Source: Leguminivora glycinivorella (taxonomy: Eukaryota > Arthropoda > Insecta > Lepidoptera > Tortricidae). From it: a DNA stretch of 64,000 nt. Positions within the stretch are counted from its first letter, which is position 1, and every line of letters starts with the position of its first letter. The position numbers and the translations under genes were made by a program. A model generated the notes under the pieces. The model saw only the letters and a program-made list of their open reading frames with translations. It ran no database searches and was not told where the DNA came from. Shown here piece by piece: positions 41,550-52,150 of this stretch. The DNA is taken from contig NC_062981.1 in assembly GCF_023078275.1 (NCBI RefSeq), positions 21,258,846 to 21,322,845 on the forward strand. The letters run 5' to 3'.

Positions 41550-44414
41550 CTATTGACAAGCAACCACCTTAAAGGCATCCCTATCATCTATAAAATCCTT
41601 CACAGTGTAGTACGCCTTACATAACAACAAACGCTTAATGCGTGCCTTAAATTTGTCAAATGGCAAATCCACTATATCGGTTGGTACTTTGTTATAAAAA
41701 CGTGTACAGTTCCCGACGAAAGACGTACCAACCTTACGGAGACGGTGGGCGGTCACAGCAAGTTTATGTTTGTTCCTTGTGTTATAGTTATGGATGTCAC
41801 TGTTAAGCTTGAATTCGTGGATATTTTTCCGAACATACATAATATTTTCGTATATGTATTGAGAGGCAACGGTAAGGATGTTCACCTCTTTGAATTTTTC
41901 TCTTAAAGATGCTCGACCGCCCAATCCGTAGATTGAACGGACAGCTCGTTTTTGCAGCACAAAAATAGCCTGAATGTCTGCAGCTTTTCCCCATAACAGG
42001 ATCCCATATGACATAACACTGTGGAAGTAGCTAAAGTATACCAGCCTGGCCGTCTCTACGTTTGTTAGTTGTCTGATTCGCCTTACTGCGTAAGCTGCAG
42101 AACTAAGTTTGCCAGCTAAAGTGGCTATATGTGCATGCCATTGCAGTTTTGAATCCAAAGTGACTCCAAGGAAAACCGTTCGATCTTCAAATTCCAGCGT
42201 TTCACCTTTCATTTGGATCTTACTGTTATTTACCTGCTTAACGTTCGGAAGCGCAAATCTGATGCACTTGGTTTTCTTGGCGTTTAGAAGTAAGTTATTC
42301 GCCGTAAACCAGTCTGTTATGCTAGACAGTGCATCGTTGATGTTATCGAAGCTGCTTTCCTTTCTGTCAACTTTGAATATAAGAGAAGTGTCGTCAGCAA
42401 ATAACACTATATCATGTTTATCTTGCACTAGTTTCGGTAGATCATTAATGTATACTAAGAACAGGAAGGGACCGAGAATTGAACCTTGAGGCACTCCAAG
42501 TGCTACCGGTGAACCTGCTGATTGAGTCCCATTGATAACAACTCGCTGAGTTCTGTCGGAAAGGTACGATGAAACAAGGTCAAGGGCAGCAGCTTTAACC
42601 CCATAGTGGCTCAATTTTCTCTTTAAATTCTCGTGATCAACGCAATCAAAGGCCTTTGATAGATCACAGAAAATTCCAACAGCATCTTGAGCTCTTTCCC
42701 AGGCGTCAAAGATGTGTTTTAGAAGTACCACACCGGCATCAGTAGTTGAACGACCTCTGGTAAAACCAAATTGATTATTGTCAAGCAATTTATTTCTGTT
42801 AAAGTGAGACAACAGTTGATTAAGAATAAGCTTCTCAAAGACCTTACTTAGCGCTGGTAATATTGAAATAGGTCTAAAGTTGGTCGGGTCTGATTTCGTT
42901 CCTGATTTAAACAGCGGGATAATTTTGCTGTGTTTCATAATATCAGGAAAAATGCCAGTTTCAATACATCTGTTGAAAATCTCAGCTAAATAGGGTGCAA
43001 TTGATTCTACTATTGAGTGTAATACTTTAACTGACAAGCCCCATAGATCTTCAGTTTTCTTTAAATTTAAAGATCTGAACGTTTTAATAACTATGGTCGG
43101 AGTAACATAAGAAAATGTGAATATTTCTGAACATTCTTCTACATTAGCTTGCAGCATTTCTTCAGCGACAATTGGCGATGAGTTAAGAGACTTTGTTGTC
43201 TCTGCCGGTATATTCGAGAAAAATCGCTCGAAGTGATCTGCCACTTCACGGTCGGAACTTACTAAAGTATCAGCAACTCGTAGGTTGTAGTGCCGTTCTT
43301 TTATTTTACGCTTTCCTGTTTCACTGCTGATCACTTGCCATGTAGTTTTAACTTTATCGCTGGAATTTAAGATCTTTTTGGATAAATAATCAGCTTTAGC
43401 GGCGACACACATCCTTTTAAAAGATTTCGAGAAATTCTTTACGTACTCTATAAATTCCGGCCTTTTATCAGTTGTTCGCAGATCATACAAATCATAGAGC
43501 CGGCGTCTCTTATCGTGAATATCCGGCGTAGCCCAGTCGCTAAATTTAACCTTGACCTTGCCCTGCATCTTCTTGGGGATGAAGCAGGCATCAAATTCCT
43601 TTTTTATACAGTTAAACAACTCAGAACTCAGACAGTCAGGGTTCTCTCGGTTACATGAAAGAAAAGGTAAGTTGTTCCTAATATTACGATTGAATGACTG
43701 TAAGCGCCTTTCGGAAATCAGTCTGCACACAGTGTCTTGTGGAATATCCTCTATCTTCCCGCCAAAAGAGGCTTTTAGTCCACAGTGGTCAGAACTCAAG
43801 GTGTTTATTACAGATTTACTAATCGCAATATCGTTACTGAAGATGTTGTCTATACATGTTGCACTGGTTGCCGTGATTCTAGTTGGTTCACAAAATAAAT
43901 TTACTAAATTAAAAGATTTAAAGGTATTTAGTAACCTTCCACACAAAGGCGAATTTTCTAGCAAATTAATATTAAAATCGCCACATACAACTATAGTTTT
44001 CTGACTTCTAAAAACACGACTAAGGACTTCATCTATAACCGATTCAAATACATTATAGTCCGCCGAGGGGGGCCTGTACACGCATACAACAATAAATCGT
44101 TCCAACTCGACACAAGAAAGTTCTATAACGCGTTCTACAGACAAGTCAACAATGTCTCTACGCTCTTTACTTTTTATACTATGTTTAACCATTATCAATG
44201 ATCCGCCGCGAATGCAGGATCTTCTGAAGAAATAACTAACTATACTATGATTATTGTAATTAAACATAAATTCATGCCCTTTAAGCCAGTGCTCGGTTAT
44301 ACAGAGAATGTCAATATTCGAGGACTGTAAAAACAAATCTATTTCGAGTTCCTTGCTGGCAAAGCCTTGAATATTCTGGTGAACTAAATTTAATAACTCG
44401 GTTTCACTAAGCAT
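41550..44414 (-). CDS. LINE ORF2: APE endonuclease plus reverse transcriptase, intact
   Basis: A 954-residue protein that would nick target DNA and copy the element RNA at the nick (target-primed reverse transcription). Residues 10-218 form an APE-like endonuclease with Asn14 in QNIQG, Glu41 in TEHWL, Asp146 and Asn148 in GDFNIN, and Asp209-His210 in SDHCG. Residues about 493-735 are the reverse transcriptase, with NFRPISILP, the motif A Asp584 in CDLSKAFD, GVPQGSILGP and the catalytic FADD (672-675). No stop or frameshift was seen and all key residues are present, so it may be competent. The first Met is only 13 residues before QNIQG, and the frame is open upstream to 44480, so translation may start by frameshifting from ORF1 instead. 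Confidence 0.93.
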   Translation of the reverse strand: MLSETELLNLVHQNIQGFASKELEIDLFLQSSNIDILCITEHWLKGHEFMFNYNNHSIVSYFFRRSCIRGGSLIMVKHSIKSKERRDIVDLSVERVIELSCVELERFIVVCVYRPPSADYNVFESVIDEVLSRVFRSQKTIVVCGDFNINLLENSPLCGRLLNTFKSFNLVNLFCEPTRITATSATCIDNIFSNDIAISKSVINTLSSDHCGLKASFGGKIEDIPQDTVCRLISERRLQSFNRNIRNNLPFLSCNRENPDCLSSELFNCIKKEFDACFIPKKMQGKVKVKFSDWATPDIHDKRRRLYDLYDLRTTDKRPEFIEYVKNFSKSFKRMCVAAKADYLSKKILNSSDKVKTTWQVISSETGKRKIKERHYNLRVADTLVSSDREVADHFERFFSNIPAETTKSLNSSPIVAEEMLQANVEECSEIFTFSYVTPTIVIKTFRSLNLKKTEDLWGLSVKVLHSIVESIAPYLAEIFNRCIETGIFPDIMKHSKIIPLFKSGTKSDPTNFRPISILPALSKVFEKLILNQLLSHFNRNKLLDNNQFGFTRGRSTTDAGVVLLKHIFDAWERAQDAVGIFCDLSKAFDCVDHENLKRKLSHYGVKAAALDLVSSYLSDRTQRVVINGTQSAGSPVALGVPQGSILGPFLFLVYINDLPKLVQDKHDIVLFADDTSLIFKVDRKESSFDNINDALSSITDWFTANNLLLNAKKTKCIRFALPNVKQVNNSKIQMKGETLEFEDRTVFLGVTLDSKLQWHAHIATLAGKLSSAAYAVRRIRQLTNVETARLVYFSYFHSVMSYGILLWGKAADIQAIFVLQKRAVRSIYGLGGRASLREKFKEVNILTVASQYIYENIMYVRKNIHEFKLNSDIHNYNTRNKHKLAVTAHRLRKVGTSFVGNCTRFYNKVPTDIVDLPFDKFKARIKRLLLCKAYYTVKDFIDDRDAFKVVACQ

Positions 44415-44464
44415 ACTAGCATCAATACGAGCAGAGCCGGCCGGTGCAGACGTTGTCGTAGCGG

Positions 44465-44483
44465 TTAGTTTAAATACAAATCA
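44465..44483 (-). promoter_or_regulatory. Candidate -1 ribosomal frameshift site TTTAAAC
   Basis: ORF1 ends TAT TTA AAC TAA in the minus strand. The heptamer T TTA AAC (44474-44468) is in the exact zero-frame phase for tandem -1 slippage and touches the stop. The -1 frame has a TGA at 44483-44481 just upstream and is then open into ORF2. Slippage could thus only work in this window of about 16 bases. A modest hairpin (GCTACG with loop ACAA and CGTCTGC) can form 5 bases after the heptamer. Confidence 0.55.
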
Positions 44484-45248
44484 CCAGGCGACTCCGTCTC
44501 GGAACCCACGCTACCGAGACATAAAGAGCTACGCGAAGTAAAACTACTAGACGCCGCCCTAGATACGACGGATTCCTCAATATTATATGCTAACAGGTTA
44601 GCACAGTCCACTAGACATCTTTTCGGTAGGTAGGTTCTGTTACAGGGCATTACAAAATCATATATAAATTTATTCGTATCAAAATACGAAATCGTACTAC
44701 TATATACTGAGAGATTGTACAACAAAGAATTATAATGGTAAACTCTCTTATTCACCTTTCTCGACCTTCTGTATGGGAGCGCACACATAATTATTTTCCC
44801 TACCTCTCCCCGATCGAGCGCCGACAGAGTAGCGGACAAATTTAAAATATCGCGTTTAGTACAGTCTAAACTGTTCCCTACAAAAACTATAAGCGTCGAA
44901 TCGCGGTCAAACTCGCCTGCAGAGATGCACTCGACCAAACTCGCGACGGTGGCCCCCGGGTGACAGTGGTTGATGACGCGCCGGTGGAGGCGCTCCGCCA
45001 GCAGCGCGCCCAGCCCGGCGCCCGCCTCGTCGCTGTACAGCACGGCGCGGGCGCGGGCGGCGCGCGGCGGCGGCGGGGAGCACGCCGCGACGGCGGCCGG
45101 GGGCGGCGGGGAGGATGGCGGCGCGAGGCGGGGCGACGGCGGCGAGACGAGGGGTGGCGGCGCCGGAGCGGGCGAGACATAGGTCAGCAGCGCCAGAGCC
45201 AGCGTAGCTAGGCTGGGCGGCGACGAGGCCGGCTCGACGAGCCTCCGA
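44465..45248 (-). CDS. LINE ORF1, 5'-truncated, SGNH-esterase-like domain
   Basis: The element's part of ORF1 begins at 45248 and ends at the stop 44465-44467. It opens with an extremely Pro/Ala-rich, GC-rich stretch (about 70 residues). A domain follows that resembles the esterase region of CR1-type ORF1 proteins: VLYSDEAGAGLG (block I position), NHCHPGATVASLVE, LIVFVGNSLDC and MCALPYRRSR with a later Asn-rich HYNSLLYNLS. In active SGNH enzymes block I is GDS. Here Glu stands where the nucleophilic Ser is expected, so an RNA- or protein-binding role is more likely than catalysis. The predicted Met start at 45328 lies in flanking repeat X, so the first 27 residues of that open frame are not from the element. 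Confidence 0.75.
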
Positions 45249-45382
45249 GTTCGGGTTGCCGACGACTCAAAGGACAATAGACGGAATAAGTCAGTTCCGT
45301 AAGTCCTCCCGTCATCAGCACATCGCACCCTCGTTGAGCTCTGGCAGCCTTACTCACCGGCAGGAACACAACACCATGAGTC
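45249..45382 (-). repeat. Repeat X, 5' part, displaced by the LINE
   Basis: In minus orientation it reads GTGTTGTGTTCCTGCCGGTG, CAGAGCTCAACGAGGGTGCG and TTGAGTCGTCGGCAACCCGA, aligning with 62221-62345. The LINE begins directly after GAAC. Confidence 0.85.
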
Positions 45383-45384
45383 CT

Positions 45385-45632
45385 TGCGTCATCCCGGCAT
45401 TTGCCACGGCTCATGAGAGCCTGCGGTCCGCTTTGACAACTAAACCCAAGATTTGGCATAGGCACTACCTTTACGAAAGCGACTGCCATCTGACCATCCA
45501 ACCCGAAGGGTAACTAGACCTTATTGGAATTAGTCCGGTTTCCGCATGCTGTTTACTTCACCGAAAAGTGGTCCTGCGACCTCCGGAACGAAAGTCGCAC
45601 GCACTTACCGCTAGGCTACCAGCACTTCACAT
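45385..45632 (-). mobile_element. tRNA-derived SINE family C
   Basis: The plus strand reads GCGTCATCCCGGCATTTGCC through TTCACCGAAAAGTGG to ACCGCTAGGCTACCAGCAC, the reverse of the copy at 34017. A central deletion removes the B box and surrounding bases. Confidence 0.8.
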
Positions 45633-45670
45633 GTGTAATCAAGTACCTGTAATATAACCTAACCGCAAAA

Positions 45671-45842
45671 TTAAAATTTTGAAAAAACCCCCGACCGCGA
45701 CCTAGTGGACCGATTTTCATGAAACATGGCTAAGAACACTCCCGACTAACTCAGCTTTCAGATAAAAAAAAACTAAATCAAAATCGGTTCATCCGTTCGA
45801 GAGCTACGATGCCACAGACAGACATACACACAGACAGACAGG

Positions 45843-45888
<46 letters not shown>

Positions 45889-45949
45889 TACACACAGACA
45901 GACACGTCAAACTTATAACACCCCTTCGTTTTTGCGTCGGGGATTAAAA
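45671..45949 (+). mobile_element. CTGT-microsatellite mobile repeat, near-complete
   Basis: AATTTTGAAAAAACCCCCGA to TTTGCGTCGGGGATTAAAAA with a CAGA tract of about 60 bp. Confidence 0.85.
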
Positions 45950-46475
45950 ATAGGAATATATACTTTCTACATATAACCATACAAAAACTAATATGACTGA
46001 TGGACAGAGTCGCTTTTTTTTTATTTGAGTACTAGGAATTTAGAGCTGTGCTCTATCACATCCACAAAGTATGACGCCGGGATGTCCCGAAGGGCAGGGA
46101 AGGGCAGAGTCGCACTGCAATGTAATGGTTCCTTTTGTACCACAGATGTCATATAAACCATAGATCAAGCAAACGTATCTACTTAGCGTGTCAAATGAAC
46201 TCAGTGAAATCCACTGAGTTGTCCGTCTTTAATCGCAGCTTGCAGCTTTCGGGCGTCAATTTTTGTAAGTTGAAGTCAACAAAAACATTAAAAATGCCTC
46301 GTTACATGATATTTAATTGCAACAACATAAAACTTATCAACACTCAAGGGCCTGAGACATATTTAAAATCACAGGCAAGTAACAACTTCAGTACAAAATC
46401 TGACACGCTCGGCCGCCATACAAATAAATGAACTCGTTTCTTCTATATAAATCTAATTCTGTGTTTTGTACCTTT
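45950..46475. other. Unassigned stretch
   Basis: A 98-codon plus frame (46135-46431) has no signal peptide, membrane segment or domain pattern and ordinary AT-rich composition. Treated as chance. Confidence 0.3.
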
Positions 46476-46550
46476 TTAACCCCCGACGCAAAAACGACGG
46501 GGTGTTATAAGTTTGACGTGTCTGTCTGTGTGTGTGTCTGTCTGTCTGCC

Positions 46551-46585
<35 letters not shown>

Positions 46586-46760
46586 GTGTGTGTCTGTCTG
46601 TGGCATCGTAGCTTCCGAACTGATGAACCGATTTCGATTTAGTTTTTTTTGTTTGAAAGCTGAGTTAGTCGGAAGTGTTCTTACTTCTTAGCCATGTTTC
46701 ATGAAAATCGGTCCACTATGTCGCGGTCGGGGGTTTTTTCAAAATTTTAATTTTGTGGTT
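46476..46760 (-). mobile_element. CTGT-microsatellite mobile repeat, near-complete
   Basis: AACCCCCGACGCAAAAACGA to GGTCGGGGGTTTTTTCAAAA, then TTTTGTGGTTAGG, as at 21577. Confidence 0.85.
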
Positions 46761-46764
46761 AGGT

Positions 46765-47687
46765 TATTAATAGGTACGGAACACTGAAAAATATTAAGTA
46801 ACTGTGTTTTGTTATATCAAACAAAGCGGTTTTTCTTAGCAGTTTTGACTGTTACTTGAATTTATCTTTTTTACTTTTTAAAAGGTATTTGATATAAAAT
46901 CGCAAGATTTAAACACAGATAAGTACTTAATTTCATGCGTTGTTGCTTGTGTTGTTTGTTATTTACAAGAATAAATTATACACATAATTTTAAACTAACG
47001 TTAGAATGTGAGTTACATTGAGTTTCATCTCAGCGCGTGTTACCTTGGCCCATCGCTAAGACACGAGGCCGAGAAAGGTATTAAACCGTTACCAACTTAA
47101 TAATGCTACTGATCAAACACAGAAGTAACAATATTACTTAGGCGGTGGCAACTTTCTAACTGTAAATGTAAATTTGTCATAAATGTATTACAAATGCGGT
47201 TGGTTAAATCATTGGTTCTAATAAAATGTTTGAGTATTATATTTTTCAACCGCATTTTTAACTTTGTTTTTAAACCACTTTTTAATGCGGCTGGTCAAGA
47301 TTTAGCTTCAAGTATAATGTATTATTTTAGTGTAGATTTAATGGTAAAGTTAAGTTTGTATTATTGTCAATGGCTTTGATTTCGTTAGCGATGTTATTTA
47401 TCTGTTTTGATTCGGCAGTGAGGAAAATGTACGTTATTTTAACAAGCATTATTGATGCTCGTTAAATTATGTAATAATCGAGTGATAATTTATGGTTAAG
47501 ATATTTCATTTAGTAACCAGAATTATCTTATTTTGATAAAACCTTGTAACTTTAGGATATTCGGGGTAGAAACATCGATGGATGTAATGTTTTTTGTTTT
47601 AATTCTGCCAAATTATACCCAAATACAAGATAAAAAACAAGATCAAAAAAAATAATTAAAAATAAAATAAAATAAAAATATCGTTTT
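46765..47687. other. Unassigned AT-rich stretch
   Basis: Nothing recognised. Confidence 0.3.
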
Positions 47688-48366
<679 letters not shown>

Positions 48367-48369
48367 TCA

Positions 48370-49805
48370 TTATAAATGGGGTTATTCTTTGCCACAGACT
48401 AGACGTGGCCTAAGATGGAGTGATCTCGCCCAGAAGATGCCTGTTCACTCTTGATTTGAAGGTTGCTTGCGCTCCAGATATAATAATAAATCATTAATTC
48501 CTGACAAGCTTAGTCCATAAGATCCACCTCTTAATTGAAAACCATTCCCTTTTTCAAAACTTCTCAAAACAAGCTATAAAACTCGAAACCCCACACCATC
48601 CATCAACGGCTCTAAAAATAACCTAAAGCAAAGTATAAATAAAGTAAACATCGAAAATTAACGGATCACCGGCCCTCGAGTGTTTACCGCCAGTTAAGTT
48701 TAACCGGCGGTTAGTGTCGGCTTGGTAAACACTGTTGTTTATGGTTGCTTTGATATCTAAGAGTTATGGTGTTATGGTTGAGTGAAATGTAGTTTCTTTG
48801 AGTAGGGGAGGTTAAGGATGGTTGGTGCAATGGGAGAGTTGTATCAATACTAAAATTTTAATGTCACCTGATTGTGATGAAGTCTACAGTTATTAATATA
48901 AAGACTAGTTTTTAGAATTGAAAGCCTTCAGTCGGTTTATTCTTCAACCCACTAAGTATTGTCTAGCAGTATTTATATTTATTTCGCTTGCCCTTATCTC
49001 ATTTACATGTCTTTTTATTCCATATGTGTCATATTATCTCACGCATTTACAATAATTTAATTAGATATATGCGAGTTTTATCACAAATCAAGATACATGC
49101 ATGCAAGCCTTAAAAAACGTCGATAAAATCGAAATTTCGAACCTAAAACCTTTGATTTTTAAGCCATATTCCCTTACGTGGTCACCAGATATTCTATTCT
49201 CAATCATTATTAAACTAACATAAGTTTTCGGTCAACCGTGACTTGTCCAAAGCGAATCAAACAGCCATGTAATACTTAAGAGCGCTATGACAAAAAAAGG
49301 CGATATATTGTAAAATGCACAATATTTATCGACAAAATTGTACACTTTACTCATACTAAAAGACAGTGAAAGTACTTGTTTCAGTTAGAACATCTTATTA
49401 ACTGTCGGTTAAATAAAAAACATATGAAAAAAAAAGCTTTTTTCAATTAGTAATGATTGTTTTTCTGATGCTCGTTTAGGAAAAACCGCGTGAAGCACAG
49501 AATTCGGAGCTCTTATTATGTACAATTTGATAAGATCACTCTCATAAATGAGGTAAATTTAAGTTCCAAATATCTTGTACTTAAGGCCCATTAAACAATA
49601 TTTTATCATTTAATCCTTTGAAATTGAGAAATTGAAAGTAAAACGAACTCAATTTTGTCTTGAAAATACATCGAAACAAGTGATCATTTCTCCGAAAATC
49701 TACATGTTATCGAAGTTATTTTAGTATATAAATAATCTGCACAATGTGCTTAAACTGCTGTTATCCATTTGTCGTTATAATATTTTATCATGATTTTTTG
49801 CCAAT
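48370..49805. other. AT-rich stretch with one nested inverted repeat
   Basis: At 48680-48732 GTGTTTACC and GGTAAACAC enclose ACCGCC and GGCGGT, two nested inverted pairs. The rest has no recognised feature and precedes the candidate exon at 49820. Confidence 0.3.
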
Positions 49806-49819
49806 TTTTTGAAAACTAG

Positions 49820-49886
49820 CCTTCCTGTCGCTATTTTACCGGCGACGGACGCCTGCGATTTCAGTGCCGCGCCGGAGCTCGAGGAG
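49820..49886 (+). CDS. Candidate host exon (22 codons), gene unknown
   Basis: A 67-bp GC-rich island in AT-rich DNA. An acceptor-like TTTTTTGAAAACTAG precedes it and a strong donor GAG/GTAAGA follows. Between them one frame is open and reads LPVAILPATDACDFSAAPEL then EE. The acceptor gives phase 2 and the donor phase 0. The peptide looks like normal coding sequence, not a repeat, and no similar copy exists in the window. I do not recognise the protein. No neighbouring exon was found, so large introns or a chance GC island remain possible. Confidence 0.4.
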
Positions 49887-50029
49887 GTAAGACGTATGTC
49901 GCTTTGGTCTCCGAGTTTTCATCGCAAACGTCGAGAATATTTATTGTTGTGTGGGTCGGACGCCTTGTTTCTACACGGGCTATCCTCGCATTGTGTGTGT
50001 GTAAACAGCGACCAACGAATTTGATCCTA

Positions 50030-50146
50030 GATCCGTAAATATTTGCTTTTGTAATACTTTGTTATGTTTAAATGTTAAAGTATTACAACGTTGTGATGAT
50101 AAAAATGTGAAAATTACAATATGGTCAAGATGATAAGACACATCAA
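50030..50146. other. Short AT-rich spacer before the fold-back array
   Basis: Nothing recognised. Confidence 0.25.
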
Positions 50147-50337
50147 GATGGTACTCGGGATCTGATGATGGAGCCAGAAGGTGGTCACCAGTACGAGTGA
50201 ACCATGTAAGTAAACGACTTCGTGTTTAGGCTCGTTGGGTTCGTCTCAACAAGACCTTTGACAAGAGGTGGTACTCAGGGTCTGATGATGGAGCCAGATG
50301 GTGGTCACCAGTACCAATGAACCATATAACTAAACCC

Positions 50338-50580
50338 AGAGATGGGGAAATCGTAATCGATTCCGGATTACACGATTACTTGATTTTACTTTGTAATCTG
50401 ACACTACTGGGTGTCAGATTACTTGTAATGTAATCAAGTGAAACGGTAAATTACCATTACATGTAAAGGAATCACTAATCATCTATACAATCATTACTAT
50501 TACCAATAATTCGGAATCATAGTCGATTCAAAATAACTGAAATTATTGACTTGATTACTTTCAGATTACGAATATGTAGT
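50338..50580. repeat. GATTAC-rich segment with hAT-like start
   Basis: Begins AGAGATGGGGAAATCGTAAT and contains many GATTAC/GTAATC words in both orientations, like a hAT-type end with subterminal repeats. The matching right end was not found. Confidence 0.4.
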
Positions 50581-50584
50581 ACCT

Positions 50585-52150
50585 CAGATTGCTGACTGTC
50601 ACTTTGACACAAAAGTCGTCATGGGTGTCGTAAAATAGGTTTTAGGAGGTGCTGATTCCAAAATTAATGACTAATGTTCAATCTGACATTGCTGACTGTC
50701 ACTCTGACACAAAAGTCGTCATGGGTGTCGTAAAATAGGTTTTAGGGGTGCTGATTCCAAAATGAATGACCAATTTGGAATCTGACATTGCTGACTGTCA
50801 CTTTGACACAAAAGTCGTCATGGGTGTCGTAAAATAGGTTTTAGGGGGTGCTGATTCCAAAATTAATGACCAATGTGGAATCTGACATTGCTGACTGTCA
50901 CTTTGACACAAAAGTCGTCATGGGTGTCGTAAATAGGTTTTAGGAGGTGCTGATTCCAAAATTAATGACTAATGTTCAATCTGACATTGCTGACTGTCAC
51001 TCTGACACAAAAGTCGTCATGGGTGTCGTAAAATAGGTTTTAGGGGGTGCTGATTCCAAAATTAATGACTAATGTTCAATCTGACATTGCTGACTGTCAC
51101 TCTGACACAAAAGTCGTCATGGGTGTCGTAAAATAGGTTTTAGGGGGTGCTGATTCCAAAATTAATGACCAATTTGGAATCTGACATTGCTGACTGTCAC
51201 TTTGACACAAAAGTCGTCATGGGTGTCGTAAAATAGGTTTTAGGGGGTGCTGATTCCAAAATTAATGACCAATGTGGAATCTGACATTGCTGACTGTCAC
51301 TTTGACACAAAAGTCGTCATGGGTGTCGTAAAATAGGTTTTAGGGGGTGCTGATTCCAAAATTAATGACCAATGTTCAATCTGACATTGCTGACTGTCAC
51401 TCTGACACAAAAGTCATCATGGGTGTCGTAAAATAGGTTTTAGGGGGTGCTGATTCCAAAATTAATGACCAATGTTCAATCTGACATTGCTGACTGTCAC
51501 TTTGACACAAAAGTCGTCATGGGTGTCGTAAAATAGGTTTTAGGGGGTGCTGATTCCAAAATTAATGACCAATGTTCAATCTGACATTGCTGACTGTCAC
51601 TTTGACACAAAAGTCGTCATGGGTGTCGTAAAATAGGTTTTAGGGGTGCTGATTCCAAAATTAATGACCAATGTTCAATCTGACATTGCTGACTGTCACT
51701 CTGACACAAAAGTCGTCATGGGTGTCGTAAAATAGGTTTTAGGGGGTGCTGATTCCAAAATTAATGACCAATGTTCAATCTGACATTGCTGACTGTCACT
51801 TTGACACAAAAGTCGTCATGGGTGTCGTAAAATAGGTTTTAGGGGGTGCTGATTTCAAAATTAGTGACCAATTTGGAATCTGACATTGCTGACTGTCACT
51901 TTGACACAAAAATCGTCATGGGTGTCGTCAAATAGGTATCCGGAGGTGTTTGAAAACTAATGACCAATTTGGAATCTGACACTGTTGACTGTCACTTTGA
52001 CACAAAAGTGATCATGGGTGTCTTCAAATAGGTTTTCATGGGTACTGATCTCAATATTAATGATCAATTTGGAATCTGACATTGCTGACTGTCACTTTGA
52101 CATAAAAGTCGTTATGGGTGTCGTCAAATAGGTTTCCTTTCCAGGGGTAC
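50585..52150 (+). repeat. Satellite array, forward block, about 16 units of 100 bp
   Basis: The unit core is TGACATTGCTGACTGTCAC, then ACACAAAAGTCGTCATGGGT, GTCGTAAAATAGG and GGTGCTGATTCCAAAATTAA. Unit starts near 50585, 50681, 50782, 50882, 50981, 51081 and so on, at 97-101 bp steps. Units near the centre (after 51880) are more diverged. Confidence 0.95.

Larger units (their letters stand above)
40620..45248 (-). mobile_element. CR1/Jockey-group LINE, 5' truncated, intact ORF2
   Basis: A 4.6-kb non-LTR retrotransposon. In sense order it has a partial ORF1 (to 44465), ORF2 (44414-41550), a 930-bp 3' UTR with AATAAA near the end, and a TTTTGA repeat tail at 40620-40643. The ends were set by comparison with the uninterrupted repeat X at 62062-62530. 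The flanks rejoin as CCCGAAC plus GAACCCTCC, which leaves the 4-bp overlap GAAC as the only possible target duplication. The esterase-type ORF1 and APE-like endonuclease point to the CR1/L2/Jockey assemblage. The exact clade needs a tree. Confidence 0.85.

Noticed and set aside
43552..44004. Plus-strand frames of 126-150 codons inside the LINE (also 42109-42489)
   Set aside because: They lie antisense to the endonuclease and polymerase coding sequence, whose motifs are intact on the minus strand.
44960..45211. Plus-strand Gly/Arg-rich frames opposite ORF1
   Set aside because: Shadow of the GC-rich Pro/Ala coding block of ORF1.
46135..46431. 98-codon plus frame as a host gene
   Set aside because: No motif, no splice context and composition like the surrounding AT-rich DNA.
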